A stretch of 64,000 nt of DNA from positions 310,001 to 374,000 of the forward strand of contig JAUICZ010000002.1 in the NCBI GenBank assembly GCA_030429205.1. Direction: 5' to 3'. This DNA is from Bacteroidia bacterium. GTDB taxonomy: Bacteria > Bacteroidota > Bacteroidia > Chitinophagales > Chitinophagaceae. This document shows positions 1 through 9,120 of this stretch, piece after piece. Below the pieces are notes generated by a model, which made no database searches, was not told the origin of the DNA, and saw only the letters and a list, made by a program, of their open reading frames with translations. Both the position numbers and the translations under genes were made by a program. The first letter of the stretch is position 1; each line of letters begins with the position of its first letter.

Positions 1-21
1 GTTTTTCATAGATTTACGATA

Positions 22-963
22 ATGAAGCTGTTTTTCGAGATACTGGCACAAGTTTTACTCATTCTACTTTCTATAGTAATTGGTGTAAGTTTTATTTACT
101 CTGCATATACCAAGTCGTGGCCAATTGAAAGTTTTGAGTACCGAATAGTAGAATATGTACAACTACCGTGGCTGTTATCAGCGATCGCTGCGCGTGCTTT
201 AGTCGGTTTAGAAGCTGCTTTAGGCATACTTATCACACTTAACATTTTCGGCAAATCCAAATGGATCTTAAAATTCTCTATGCTGATACTAGTGATATTT
301 AGCATATATCTGGTATATCTATGGATTGCAGTTGGTAATGATGTTAACTGTGGCTGTTTTGGCGACGATATACTCATGACTCCTTCAGAATCATTGATCA
401 AAAACGCAATCATGCTTGTTTTGATCTTTATTTTAAATAAGTATCATAAAGGGTTAAAAAAGAATTGGTTGCATATTTTCTCTATTATAGGGGTAATAGC
501 AGGCATGTCTGTACCGTTTATAGCCCAACCAATAGCTTCTTCTGCGCCTGGCTTCCTAAAAGATGAAGCATATAAAGTTGACCTGACAGTTCTTTATGAA
601 GAAGACATAAATCATCCACCTACAATAAACTTATCAGAAGGAAAACATATTATCTCGTTTATGAGCTTAACCTGTCCGCATTGCAGAAAAGCCGCTTATA
701 AAATGTACCTGATGAAACAGCGCAACCCTGACTTACCATTCTACTTCATTTTAAATGGCAGCACTACTCTTTTAGACAATTTTTGGGAAGAAACGAAGTC
801 TGGTGAAATACCTTACACTATGCTGGGTAGAGATAAATTCATCAAATTATCAGGACCTAACGTACCTGCAATTTATTGGATAAATAACAGCACTGTTGAA
901 GCCAAGAGCAGCTATCTGGACTTAAGCCAAACCGGTATTGAAGACTGGGTAAACGGTAAATAA
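22..963 (+). CDS. MauE/DoxX-like membrane protein fused to a thioredoxin-like domain
   Basis: The 313-residue product has about five hydrophobic segments (near residues 7-29, 49-73, 84-105, 129-139, 150-169) and then a soluble C-terminal half. The pair C110/C112 (CGCFG) after the third segment is typical of MauE/DoxX-type redox-associated membrane proteins. The soluble half carries a CPHC motif at 218-221, in the context SLTCPHCRKAAY, which resembles a thioredoxin or DsbA active site. I infer a membrane-to-periplasm thiol redox relay, with substrates unknown. It starts 21 bases from the window edge, so promoter and upstream partners cannot be seen. The Omp28-like gene that follows converges on it and also carries a CxxC motif. 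Family assignment is fairly firm, function is inferred. Confidence 0.75.
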   Translation: MKLFFEILAQVLLILLSIVIGVSFIYSAYTKSWPIESFEYRIVEYVQLPWLLSAIAARALVGLEAALGILITLNIFGKSKWILKFSMLILVIFSIYLVYLWIAVGNDVNCGCFGDDILMTPSESLIKNAIMLVLIFILNKYHKGLKKNWLHIFSIIGVIAGMSVPFIAQPIASSAPGFLKDEAYKVDLTVLYEEDINHPPTINLSEGKHIISFMSLTCPHCRKAAYKMYLMKQRNPDLPFYFILNGSTTLLDNFWEETKSGEIPYTMLGRDKFIKLSGPNVPAIYWINNSTVEAKSSYLDLSQTGIEDWVNGK

Positions 964-1013
964 AAAGGGCGTGTTTTGCAACACTACCCTTATATACCCT
1001 CTGTAAAAGGCAG

Positions 1014-1850
1014 CTATTTTGCTATGTACCCGTTAACAGGAACATATCTATTGCCATCTTTTTTCCAAAGAACAACAGTTATATATGTATTTGTTTCATT
1101 ATAATCTGAAAGATCAAAGCTAAACTGCCAAGTCACCTCATTGTCCATTAAATCAGCAGACGTAAATGCTTTACCAAATGCACCGTCTGCGGAAGCTCTA
1201 AGTACCTGATTGTGTGTAGTCGGGTTTGAGGCAGATGAACTCTGGTTGTATGACAAACCGTCTTCTGTTAAGTAGCATGCCAACGCATATTCACCATCTG
1301 TAGGCACATCTATAAACTTAACACCGTAAGTAACATTTAGTTTACCACCCTCTTTTTTAATAGAAGCCGCTACAGCAGGTTGATCTACGCCTTGTCCTGC
1401 ATTCATCAAATCTCTGGCATTTTGCTCTGATGCTGACGATATAGAACCACCAGTCAATATTATGGCATTCATATCTCCTACCCATATTTGTGGTGTATAC
1501 CTACTGCCATGCCTGTTATCTGCAATCGCCTGAGACTCAGCTGTAATCATTGGGTCCCCGTATTTAATATGAACTGCCAATGGTGTGATATCATTACCGA
1601 AATCGTTTACCAACTTTTTAAAAGTAGGTTTTCCCCAGCTACCACAACCTGGACAACCTGTACTGGTTATTTCCAGTAGAACCGGTCTTGTTTTCTTTGT
1701 AAAAGTCAGCTTATCCTCAGGCTCGTTGGTGTTGTTCGTACCCGTTTGTTGCTGATTAGGCTGTGCCGTTTCTGTTTTAGTACATGAGCTTATGTACATT
1801 GTTGCACATGCAAATAGTGCAAACACGAAGGTTAATTTTATTTTTTTCAT
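1014..1850 (-). CDS. Omp28-related lipoprotein with a CPGC motif
   Basis: The 278-residue protein begins with a signal sequence ending in a lipobox (YISSC, Cys23), so it is probably lipid-anchored. A Thr/Asn/Gln-rich linker follows. C66 and C69 form CPGC inside the segment LLEITSTGCPGCGSWG, which resembles the redox centre of a thioredoxin fold, and the C-terminal half looks like a beta-rich domain. This matches the Omp28 family of Bacteroidota surface proteins, named after the Porphyromonas protein. It converges on the MauE/thioredoxin-like gene at 22-963, so a shared thiol-redox theme is possible, but no operon links them. The role is unknown beyond envelope location. Confidence 0.75.
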   Translation of the reverse strand: MKKIKLTFVFALFACATMYISSCTKTETAQPNQQQTGTNNTNEPEDKLTFTKKTRPVLLEITSTGCPGCGSWGKPTFKKLVNDFGNDITPLAVHIKYGDPMITAESQAIADNRHGSRYTPQIWVGDMNAIILTGGSISSASEQNARDLMNAGQGVDQPAVAASIKKEGGKLNVTYGVKFIDVPTDGEYALACYLTEDGLSYNQSSSASNPTTHNQVLRASADGAFGKAFTSADLMDNEVTWQFSFDLSDYNETNTYITVVLWKKDGNRYVPVNGYIAK

Positions 1851-1897
1851 ATTGTTTATCGTTTACCATTATTAATGACGATAAACTAAAAAAAACC

Positions 1898-2254
1898 TTA
1901 CAGCACTTTAGACTTAAATTCTATAGACATTTTCTTCAAGTACTTGAGAAACAGATAGTTTGTTATCAATAATAATAATGGATAAAAGGAACCGAGTGTA
2001 CAGACTACAATCAATAGGTTCAGGATGTTGAGAAAAAGCAAAATAATCAAGCTATTTTTCAATCTTTTCCTTTCGTTATATGTTTCAGTGAATATCTCAA
2101 CTATTGTTGGTAAAGACAAAATAAATACGCCAACCACAACATACTCATAATAAGGCCAATGCTGTATTCGCATAAGCATATATATGATAAACACTACAAT
2201 CGATATATAATAGCAAAAATGTAATAACCTATATACGAAACGTGACTTAGCCAT
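1898..2254 (-). CDS. Small membrane protein of unknown function
   Basis: From ATG at 2254 the product has 118 residues, begins MAKSRFVYRL and has three or four hydrophobic segments with a basic C-terminus. An upstream in-frame ATG at 2263 is possible, but the 2254 start gives an 8-base overlap (ATGGCTAA) with the stop of the isoaspartyl peptidase gene, a typical coupled arrangement. The segment RIQHWPYYEY recalls N-termini of GldL-like proteins, but the protein is too short and different for that call. It is the last gene of the minus-strand run that starts with the FtsX-type permease. I do not recognise the family. Confidence 0.6.
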   Translation of the reverse strand: MAKSRFVYRLLHFCYYISIVVFIIYMLMRIQHWPYYEYVVVGVFILSLPTIVEIFTETYNERKRLKNSLIILLFLNILNLLIVVCTLGSFYPLLLLITNYLFLKYLKKMSIEFKSKVL

Positions 2255-3200
2255 AGTAAGCAACTTCTTCTATACCTTCGCTGTTTTTCATAGCGCGGTA
2301 CATACCTGCTGAGTTAAAGCAGAAAAGCCCGTTAGCTTTACTGTCCACAGCTATAACACCACCTTCGCCGCCAATTTTCACAAGTTTGTCTTTTACAACA
2401 ATATCACAAGCCTCTTGCAGGCTTAAGCCCTTATATTCCAATAAACAGCTAATGTCGTGCGCAACAACAGATTGTATAAACGGTTCTCCATGCCCGGTAC
2501 AACTAATAGCACAAGTAGCATTGTTAGCATAGGTACCTGCTCCTATAACAGGGCTATCTCCTATTCTACCGAACCTTTTATTAGTCATACCACCTGTTGA
2601 TGTACCTGCAGCAAGGTTACCTTGTTCATCGCAAGCAACGGCACCAACTGTACCAAACTTATGATCGGGATTGGGTGCGGGAGCACCTTTCAGATTATCG
2701 GCTTTATGATCTAATTGATAAAAGTCACTGTCACGTATTTCTACCCATTGATCGTAGCGAAGCTTATTAAAGAAATATTCATCAGGTTCTTGAGTAAACC
2801 CTCTACTCAAAGCAAACTCAGAAGCACCTTTACCACTCAAAAACACATGCCCTGAGTGATCCATTACCTCTCTGGCCAAAGCTATCGGGTTTTTAATATT
2901 TCTCACTCCGGCAATTGCACCTGCTCCTAATGTTTTACCATTCATTACAGCTGCATCCATTTCATTAAGCCCTTTTTTAGTAAAAACAGCTCCTCTGCCC
3001 GCATTGAATATCGGGTTATCTTCTAACACCGTTATTGCTGCTACTACAGCATCCATAGCAGCACCGCCTTTTGCTAATATATCATAACCTTTATTTAGGG
3101 CTGCTTGTAGCCCCTCAGTATATGCTTGTTCATCTTCTTTGCTCATCATTGCAGGTGTAATATTACCTGCACCACCATGTATGACTAATGTGTGTGCCAT
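2247..3200 (-). CDS. Isoaspartyl peptidase / plant-type L-asparaginase
   Basis: The 317-residue protein is an Ntn-hydrolase of the IaaA/EcAIII family. The N-terminus has the characteristic VIHGGAGN. The expected autocleavage site lies before T184 (KFGTVGAVA), which would become the N-terminal nucleophile of the beta subunit. The glycine-rich GTSTGGMTNKRFGRIGDSP segment that forms the substrate pocket is complete. The family removes beta-aspartyl residues from dipeptides and can hydrolyse asparagine. No signal peptide is seen, so it is likely cytoplasmic. It lies 30 bases after the phosphoribosyltransferase gene and overlaps the next small gene by 8 bases. Confidence 0.88.
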   Translation of the reverse strand: MAHTLVIHGGAGNITPAMMSKEDEQAYTEGLQAALNKGYDILAKGGAAMDAVVAAITVLEDNPIFNAGRGAVFTKKGLNEMDAAVMNGKTLGAGAIAGVRNIKNPIALAREVMDHSGHVFLSGKGASEFALSRGFTQEPDEYFFNKLRYDQWVEIRDSDFYQLDHKADNLKGAPAPNPDHKFGTVGAVACDEQGNLAAGTSTGGMTNKRFGRIGDSPVIGAGTYANNATCAISCTGHGEPFIQSVVAHDISCLLEYKGLSLQEACDIVVKDKLVKIGGEGGVIAVDSKANGLFCFNSAGMYRAMKNSEGIEEVAYYG

Positions 3201-3230
3201 ATGCTCTAGTATTATGTATTGTGTATGTTG

Positions 3231-3731
3231 TTATTGTAAATAAGCAGCCGTTATTCTATTGCCTTCTGTTTCCACCTCAATGTGTTCTTGCAATGTTGTT
3301 GCTATACTATGCCCAACAATATCCGGAGTTATTGGGAAAGACTTATGACGCCTGTCTACAAGTACAGCTATCATCACTTTCTTTGGTTCAAAATCAAGTA
3401 TAGGACGCAAGGCATACAAAAGTGTTTTACCTGAGTTTGCAACATCATCTACCAAAACCACAGCCTTATCGTTCAGCTCTTTATTCAGTATAATCTCTTC
3501 TTTTAGCGGCTTTCTTTTATTCAACTTCAAATTGATGTATTCCACTTCCAGCGGACTGATATCAGTCAAACGTTTTGCAAGACTTTTTGCAACAATTGCT
3601 CCACTACCTTCAATACCTATTAAGGTAACGGCTTTTTCCTCACTGTACTCTTCCCATATCTGGAAAGCCATCCTTTGCATTTTCTTATTAATGCGTTCTT
3701 TATCGAGTATGAGTGTCTTTTCTTTGCTCAT
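3231..3731 (-). CDS. PyrR-like phosphoribosyltransferase-family protein
   Basis: I place the start at ATG 3731 (MSKEKTLILD, 166 residues). A longer form from 3758 would run into the upstream permease gene. The PRPP-binding loop VVLVDDVANSGKTL has the two acidic residues and small residues expected of type I phosphoribosyltransferases, and LIGIEGSGAIVAKSLA forms the upstream PPi loop region. Overall it resembles the PyrR branch more than hypoxanthine or adenine enzymes. The family transfers or binds phosphoribosyl groups on pyrimidines or purines, and PyrR proteins can regulate pyr transcripts. No pyr gene is adjacent, so the substrate and any regulatory role are undecided. Confidence 0.75.
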   Translation of the reverse strand: MSKEKTLILDKERINKKMQRMAFQIWEEYSEEKAVTLIGIEGSGAIVAKSLAKRLTDISPLEVEYINLKLNKRKPLKEEIILNKELNDKAVVLVDDVANSGKTLLYALRPILDFEPKKVMIAVLVDRRHKSFPITPDIVGHSIATTLQEHIEVETEGNRITAAYLQ

Positions 3732-3738
3732 TACATGA

Positions 3739-5004
3739 TTAATTAGACCTGATTGCAACTACCGGTTTTAACCTTGAAGCAAAAAATGCCGGAATTATGC
3801 CCGAAAGTACACCTACAATTGTTGAAATCAATATACCTATGAAAAAATTATACAAACTTAGTGTAGTTGGAAAGTCTGCTGTATAAGTAAGAACAAGAGA
3901 TAGCAATACAACAATAGTAATACCAACAAGCCCACCAATAATAGATAACACTACGGCTTCTACTAAGAACTCCAATAGTATACTTATAGCATGTGCACCA
4001 ACTGCCTTCTTTATACCTATTATTTTAGTACGCTCTTTAACACTCACAAACATGATATTTGCCACACCAAAAGCACCTACTAACAGAGAGAAAAATGCTA
4101 TGATTCCTCCTACCATATTTATGCCGTCAAACATCATGTCTAACCGCTCGGTAATTTGCGTTAGCTGATTAATGGCAAAATTGTTTTTCTCTCCGGGGCT
4201 TACCTTCCTTATTCTTCTTAATGCACCTTCTACTTCCAGCTTTACATCTTCTATGTTTTCAGCAGAACCCGTTTTTATGATCAATGAGGGATCTTTATTT
4301 ATTGACCGAACATCTACCATTGAGGCGGCAGCGTAGTACGGATAAATAACACCTCTGTCGAAATTGAACCCGGCCATATTCTGTCCCACCTTTTGCATCA
4401 CTCCTACTATATTAAAAGCTCTGCCTCTAATAGAGATCTTTTTTCCTATAGCATTGTTTCTACTGGGGAATAATGATTCATATACATCATAACCAATCAC
4501 TACCGATTTTGTACCACCATCTATTTCAGACAGGCTTAGGTAACGTCCGTTATCTATCTCTATATTTTGAATTTTATCAAAATTGTGCATTACTGCATAA
4601 GCTGTAATGCCCTCAATTTCCTGATCGCCATGCTTTATAGATTGGCCACCATCACTAAAGCTTAGCGTAGCAAATTCTATATTTTTCACATCTCTCTGTA
4701 CCGCTTTCAGCTCTTTTGTTGTCATGCTGGGTCTTCTCATAAACTCCCACCATTTATATTCCCCTCCTTCATCCATCCATGGCCAACGCCCTATGTATAA
4801 AACATCACTCCCAAGGCTGGAAATTTCTGTACGGATATTATTCTTCATACTATCCAATACCGTAGCTACAGCAATAATGCAGAATATACCTATTGTTATG
4901 CCTAACAAGGATAAAGAAGTTCGCAACTTATTACCTTTCAGCTCTTGTATAGCCTGTACAATGCTGGTATATAGTATTTGACGTAAATGATTCACCGTCA
5001 ACAA
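3739..5004 (-). CDS. ABC transporter permease, MacB/FtsX type
   Basis: The 421-residue protein has the MacB layout: one N-terminal membrane segment (around 28-48, in SLSLLGITIGIFCIIAVATV), a periplasmic domain of about 230 residues, and three C-terminal membrane segments forming the FtsX domain, with VKERTKIIGIKKAVGA before the second. Such permeases pair with a separate ATPase and use mechanotransmission to drive periplasmic export rather than forming a channel. No ATPase gene is adjacent. It is the first gene of a minus-strand run; its stop lies 7 bases before the phosphoribosyltransferase start. Confidence 0.85.
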   Translation of the reverse strand: MLTVNHLRQILYTSIVQAIQELKGNKLRTSLSLLGITIGIFCIIAVATVLDSMKNNIRTEISSLGSDVLYIGRWPWMDEGGEYKWWEFMRRPSMTTKELKAVQRDVKNIEFATLSFSDGGQSIKHGDQEIEGITAYAVMHNFDKIQNIEIDNGRYLSLSEIDGGTKSVVIGYDVYESLFPSRNNAIGKKISIRGRAFNIVGVMQKVGQNMAGFNFDRGVIYPYYAAASMVDVRSINKDPSLIIKTGSAENIEDVKLEVEGALRRIRKVSPGEKNNFAINQLTQITERLDMMFDGINMVGGIIAFFSLLVGAFGVANIMFVSVKERTKIIGIKKAVGAHAISILLEFLVEAVVLSIIGGLVGITIVVLLSLVLTYTADFPTTLSLYNFFIGILISTIVGVLSGIIPAFFASRLKPVVAIRSN

Positions 5005-5203
5005 ATTTAAGCTTTACCTGCGGATATCCGCATTACCTACAATAATGATTACAAACCTAAAAATTGTTAAAGAAAAATTGTTTGGCGCAATATTTGTGTT
5101 TCAATAAAAAAGTGGTTTTTTGGGCAATAAATAGACAATGGGGTCGTTATTACATTGTCGTCACACTATAGGATTGTTAAAATTTAATAAGATTAATAGT
5201 AAT
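5005..5203. other. Intergenic leader region upstream of the FtsX permease
   Basis: This AT-rich stretch separates the minus-strand permease from a possible small plus-strand gene and should hold promoters for both directions. TATTTG-like elements occur near 5090, but none has a convincing partner at the right spacing, so I mark no promoter. No RNA gene was seen. Confidence 0.3.
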
Positions 5204-5314
5204 ATGTCTTACAAATTCCCTCTGAAACAAGCACAAAACAAAACAAAGTGGATTACTATTGCTCTTATCGGGGTCTACGCCTGTGTCGCCATCTTTATTG
5301 TTATTAACCAATAA
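5204..5314 (+). CDS. Possible 36-residue single-span membrane peptide
   Basis: This short frame starts ATG TCT TAC and ends TAA at 5312-5314. It encodes a basic, amphipathic start (MSYKFPLKQAQNKTK) followed by one continuous hydrophobic span (WITIALIGVYACVAIFIVIN), ending in Gln. Charge distribution and span length fit a small membrane protein. It sits on the opposite strand to both neighbours in an otherwise empty gap and stops 7 bases before the end of the converging GT39-like gene. I see no strong ribosome-binding or promoter signal. The call rests only on composition and position. Confidence 0.45.
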   Translation: MSYKFPLKQAQNKTKWITIALIGVYACVAIFIVINQ

Positions 5315-5321
5315 CGCTTTA

Positions 5322-7523
5322 CTATTTCTTACTTTCAGCTAATTGGTACATCTTATTAGCTTGAGCATCATTGCCTAGTATTTTGTATATCTCAGCCATC
5401 TGTACGTAACAATCGTATGTTATTTCTGGTTGTTGCGATGCAATATTAAAGTTATTAAGCGCCTCCTGATAGCTTTTTAGTTGTTTCTGCACTAAGCCTA
5501 AGTAATAATACCCGGCTGCAAAATCAGGACGTTGCTTTACTATGCTTTGGAAAATCGCCAGAGCCTGCTGAAACTCACCTTTATTTACCAACACCATAGC
5601 ATATATCCTCTGGGTTTCAACATCGTTACCACCAATATCATATGCTTTCTTAGCATACATGAAAGCGCTGTCAATATCCTGCTTTTGCATATATATCCTT
5701 GCTAAAGCATTCATCACCGCAAGGTTTGAATTATCTTCTTCTAAGAAGTTTTTAAAGTGCTGTATCGCACCGTCAACATCTCCGCTCTGCATTGCCTTAA
5801 AACCTTGAGCATCTTCTGTAGTCTTCCTTTTTAGCAAAACGCAAAGCGGGTTGTCTTTTACAGTAGCGACAAACTCAGCATCTTCCGGTATCCATGTACC
5901 ATTTTGTATCAATGGCAATGGAATTAACGCAATATGAAAAATAGCATAATCCCAATTTTTGATATGCTGCTCTCCAAATCGCATGTAGTCTACAAGCACG
6001 TAGTCCTTATATGGCTCTAAATATCTGGCAGTTAAGTGTGCTGCGTTAGAATACACCCATGTTTCCTTGCTAGTATCCAGGTTAGGCAGCTCATGCTCAA
6101 TAAAGTAGTCTGTACACTGCTTAACGCTATTATAGTAATAGTCGACTTCGTAGTTACCATAAGCCTCTTTTGTACCACCAACAAAACCATTATAATAAGT
6201 AACCGTATTAGGGAATGTTGGTACCATGAATATAACAGGCTCTAGTAGTAATACCGCTGCTATACCTAAACCTATTACTGTAGGCTTCCAGCTACGACTG
6301 ATAAACTCATTTAAGTACTGCCAACCCAAACCAGACATCACCATCAACGACGGAAATATAAACAGCACATGGCGCCATGCATGGTATACGTTCGATTTTT
6401 TGTAGATGATGTAAAACAGCGGGAAGAGTGCAGTAAACGCTACAAACCAGATAATATGCCTCTTATTGTTTTTAAAGGTAGCACGAATGAATATGAAAAA
6501 GCAAAGTATACCGGCTATTACTGCATATGTATTGGTATACAAAAAGCTTTTTATAAGATAACCTTGTGGTAGTTGACTGGAATATACTTTTTCACCATCC
6601 CATATTTGAGCAAGGTTCACCTTAAAGTTGCTCATTTCTTTCAGAGCTGTCAACGGATTACCAATCGGGCTTTTTTGACCATACGGCCAAAATAAGCTTC
6701 CTGCTAAGTAACCCAACACTGCTATTATTAATAACGGTTTGATGTAATCTTTTAAGACAACAGTTTCTTTTGTAAACGCTGCTTTAGCAAAGTATAACAA
6801 CCCTACATACACGAATAAATAAGGTATCAGTAATATACCTGCCACACGTATATTGATGGTAATACCAATACTCAATATTACCCATAGATAATCTTTCCAG
6901 TTGGCATCAGGATAACGCTCAAAAAAACGTATGATAAAATATATAGCCATGATATACCCGGCAGCAAGTGGAATATCTTTAGGGTTATTCATAGCATGCC
7001 CTAAAAAGAACGGAGACAAAAACATCAACCATACCGTTAAGGTGGCTATCCGCTTGTCAGATAGCATGGCCACTATTTTGCCACTAAACAATATAGCAAC
7101 AAAGCCTGCCCAGGCATTTAGTATGTGTCTTGTTTCATATTCGCTAAAAGGAGAAAACTTGTTAACTACTGCGCAGATCAGATCGAAGAAACCTCCATAA
7201 TACAAGATAACACCATCACGATCATACTCAGCAGGCATATGAAACACAGTATCATCAGCCCCAAAAGTTGCAAAGTATTTTAGTATGGCTTTACCATACT
7301 CGTTCATATCTACTTCATCGCCGGATAGTCCATACCAGAAGCTCATTACTGCCATCAGTACGAACAATAGCAGCAGGCTTATGTTAAATACCTTTGCCCA
7401 TAGCTGCGGATTAGTTAATGTAGTAGAAGATACAATCGTTTTAGCAGCAGGCTCTTTCTTAGCTGCAGGCTTATTAACCGGCTTATGTTCTTGTTGATTT
7501 TTATTCGGTTTTTTCTTTGCCAT
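5322..7523 (-). CDS. GT39-like polytopic membrane protein with C-terminal TPR repeats
   Basis: The 733-residue product starts with a Lys/Pro/Ala-rich tail (about 30 residues), then a polytopic region of roughly ten spans resembling the ArnT/PMT (GT39-type) glycosyltransferase superfamily, and ends with about 150 residues of tetratricopeptide repeats (for example NLAVMNALARIYMQKQDIDS and AAGYYYLGLVQKQLKSYQEA). GT39-type enzymes use polyprenyl-phosphate sugars on the periplasmic face. The early segment LSGDEVDMNEYGK has acidic residues where these enzymes place their catalytic aspartate. The following GT2 gene, in the same direction and 21 bases upstream, could supply the lipid-linked sugar. 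The acceptor is unknown. Confidence 0.75.
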   Translation of the reverse strand: MAKKKPNKNQQEHKPVNKPAAKKEPAAKTIVSSTTLTNPQLWAKVFNISLLLLFVLMAVMSFWYGLSGDEVDMNEYGKAILKYFATFGADDTVFHMPAEYDRDGVILYYGGFFDLICAVVNKFSPFSEYETRHILNAWAGFVAILFSGKIVAMLSDKRIATLTVWLMFLSPFFLGHAMNNPKDIPLAAGYIMAIYFIIRFFERYPDANWKDYLWVILSIGITINIRVAGILLIPYLFVYVGLLYFAKAAFTKETVVLKDYIKPLLIIAVLGYLAGSLFWPYGQKSPIGNPLTALKEMSNFKVNLAQIWDGEKVYSSQLPQGYLIKSFLYTNTYAVIAGILCFFIFIRATFKNNKRHIIWFVAFTALFPLFYIIYKKSNVYHAWRHVLFIFPSLMVMSGLGWQYLNEFISRSWKPTVIGLGIAAVLLLEPVIFMVPTFPNTVTYYNGFVGGTKEAYGNYEVDYYYNSVKQCTDYFIEHELPNLDTSKETWVYSNAAHLTARYLEPYKDYVLVDYMRFGEQHIKNWDYAIFHIALIPLPLIQNGTWIPEDAEFVATVKDNPLCVLLKRKTTEDAQGFKAMQSGDVDGAIQHFKNFLEEDNSNLAVMNALARIYMQKQDIDSAFMYAKKAYDIGGNDVETQRIYAMVLVNKGEFQQALAIFQSIVKQRPDFAAGYYYLGLVQKQLKSYQEALNNFNIASQQPEITYDCYVQMAEIYKILGNDAQANKMYQLAESKK

Positions 7524-7544
7524 GCCTTGCCTGTTTTAAGTTTT

Positions 7545-8252
7545 TTATTTCTGCATACTAGCAGCGCGCAGTTGTTTAAATAACTTGAATCCGTGTTTTA
7601 CAAACGATATCGTTTTTACACTGGCTGTTCCTCCTGCCCTATCTCTAAAATGAATGTTGATCCATTTTATTTTTGTTGCCTTACTTACTAATACAGATAC
7701 TAAGATATTAGCTAAATGGAAAGTTTTGGGCACTTTGTCCGGAATATTTTTTAACACCGAACTGTGCATTAGCCTGTATGGCACATTAGCATCAGGCACC
7801 CACTCTCCTGTTGCAAAAAAGGTAAATAGCGTAACAAAACGAGACACTATTGACCGTTGCATACCATCGTCTCTGGTTTTACGGTAGCCCTGTACTGCCA
7901 GATAACTCTCCGTGGCTTTAACAAACTCAGGAAAATGTTCTGAAGCACATTGCCCGTCAGAATCTATTTGAAATACCCAGTCAGCATTATTTTCCAATGC
8001 CAGCCTATATCCCATGATACAGGTTTGTCCATGACCGGAATTTACTTTGTCAACTACTTTTATCTGCGGATATTTCTGCTCATAATCACGCAGTATATTC
8101 AAGGTATTATCCTTAGACCCGTCGTTAATTATACAGAAGGTATAGTTTTCTAAATGTTCTGAAAAACACTTTTGCCACTCTTCTATTACAGCAGGTACTG
8201 CTTCTTCCTCGTTATACACAGGCATCACTACCCATAAGTTCTCTATAGCCAT
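7545..8252 (-). CDS. Glycosyltransferase family 2, dolichyl-phosphate-mannose-synthase-like
   Basis: I start at ATG 8252 (MAIENLWVVMPVYNEEE, 235 residues) because the GT-A fold begins there; an upstream ATG at 8366 adds 38 residues without family support. The motifs VVMPVYNEE, IINDGSKDNT and a QIDSDGQ (DxD-like) element are intact. No C-terminal membrane span is evident, as in DPM1-type soluble enzymes. The likely reaction is transfer of a sugar from a nucleotide to polyprenyl phosphate, feeding the GT39-like protein encoded directly downstream. Sugar identity cannot be read from sequence. Confidence 0.8.
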   Translation of the reverse strand: MAIENLWVVMPVYNEEEAVPAVIEEWQKCFSEHLENYTFCIINDGSKDNTLNILRDYEQKYPQIKVVDKVNSGHGQTCIMGYRLALENNADWVFQIDSDGQCASEHFPEFVKATESYLAVQGYRKTRDDGMQRSIVSRFVTLFTFFATGEWVPDANVPYRLMHSSVLKNIPDKVPKTFHLANILVSVLVSKATKIKWINIHFRDRAGGTASVKTISFVKHGFKLFKQLRAASMQK

Positions 8253-8383
8253 GCCACCTAAATATTCTTTACTGATACTTGGTTGTTTATTTCCATCAAA
8301 TAATTTATTCTGCAGTAAACGGGATAACCTACTCTTAAAAAAAGAGTCGTGAAGATAATAAACCAAAGGTTACTGCAAAAAAA

Positions 8384-8409
8384 AAGAACATATCAATTGA
8401 TATGTTCTT
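8384..8409 (-). terminator. Intrinsic terminator after rpsP
   Basis: A perfect inverted repeat (AAGAACATATCAA with its complement, no spacer) sits 30 bases after the rpsP stop. Read on the minus strand it is followed directly by a run of about ten T residues. It separates rpsP from the GT2 gene. Confidence 0.85.
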
Positions 8410-8438
8410 AAAGCTTTTATGAGATGAAAATATGAATC

Positions 8439-9008
8439 TTATTCAGATTTCTCCTCGTTTGCCTCTTCAGCCGGTGCTTCTGTAGCTTGTGCTTCAGGTG
8501 CATCCTCTGTTGCTTCAGCAGCTGGCGCATCTTCACTACCTTCTTCTGCAGGTGCAGCAGTAGCAGCTTTAGCAGCCATTTTTTCCTCTACTCTTTTAAC
8601 AGATTCTGCCATTGCAGCATGACGCTTGTCAGCTTTAGCTTTACGGTGAGACTCTTCACGCTCAGCAACTAGTTTTTCGTGCTCGGCGTTCCAAGACTCA
8701 AATTTCTGCATAGCTGTTTCTTCATCAAACAAACCAAGTTTTACACCACGCATCAAGTGCTTCAAGTACAACACACCCTTGAACGACAATATACGACGAC
8801 AAGTGTTTGTTGGTTGTGCACCTTCTTGCAACCAGTGCAATGCACGCTCACGGTTCATGCGGATAGTTGCAGGAACAGTAAGTGGGTTGTAAGTACCTAA
8901 TTTTTCGATGAATCTTCCGTCGCGCGGAGCAGCTGTGTCAGCTACTACAATAAAATAAAATGGACGCTTCTTAGAGCCATGGCGCTGTAATCTGATTTTA
9001 ACAGCCAT
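8439..9008 (-). CDS. rpsP: 30S ribosomal protein S16 with long acidic C-terminal tail
   Basis: The first 80 or so residues ([19 protein letters not shown] onward, with [20 protein letters not shown]) are canonical S16, a 16S rRNA-binding assembly protein of the small subunit. The total length is 189 residues, about twice the E. coli protein. The extra part is a Lys/Glu/Ala helix-like stretch and then an Ala/Glu/Pro/Thr tail ending NEEKSE. Extended S16 is common in Bacteroidota. The tail resembles that on L17 (45217-45759). An intrinsic terminator follows. An AT-rich TATTTTTG element at 9051-9058 on the minus strand may be its promoter. Confidence 0.97.
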   Translation of the reverse strand: MAVKIRLQRHGSKKRPFYFIVVADTAAPRDGRFIEKLGTYNPLTVPATIRMNRERALHWLQEGAQPTNTCRRILSFKGVLYLKHLMRGVKLGLFDEETAMQKFESWNAEHEKLVAEREESHRKAKADKRHAAMAESVKRVEEKMAAKAATAAPAEEGSEDAPAAEATEDAPEAQATEAPAEEANEEKSE

Positions 9009-9120
9009 AAATAATAGAAATTATTCTGGTTTAACAATAAATTTTCCCTGCAAAAATAGTGATTTTTACAGACTACAAGCCCGTTTTGGGATTTTTTTTC
9101 AATATTTTTTAAGATATCTC

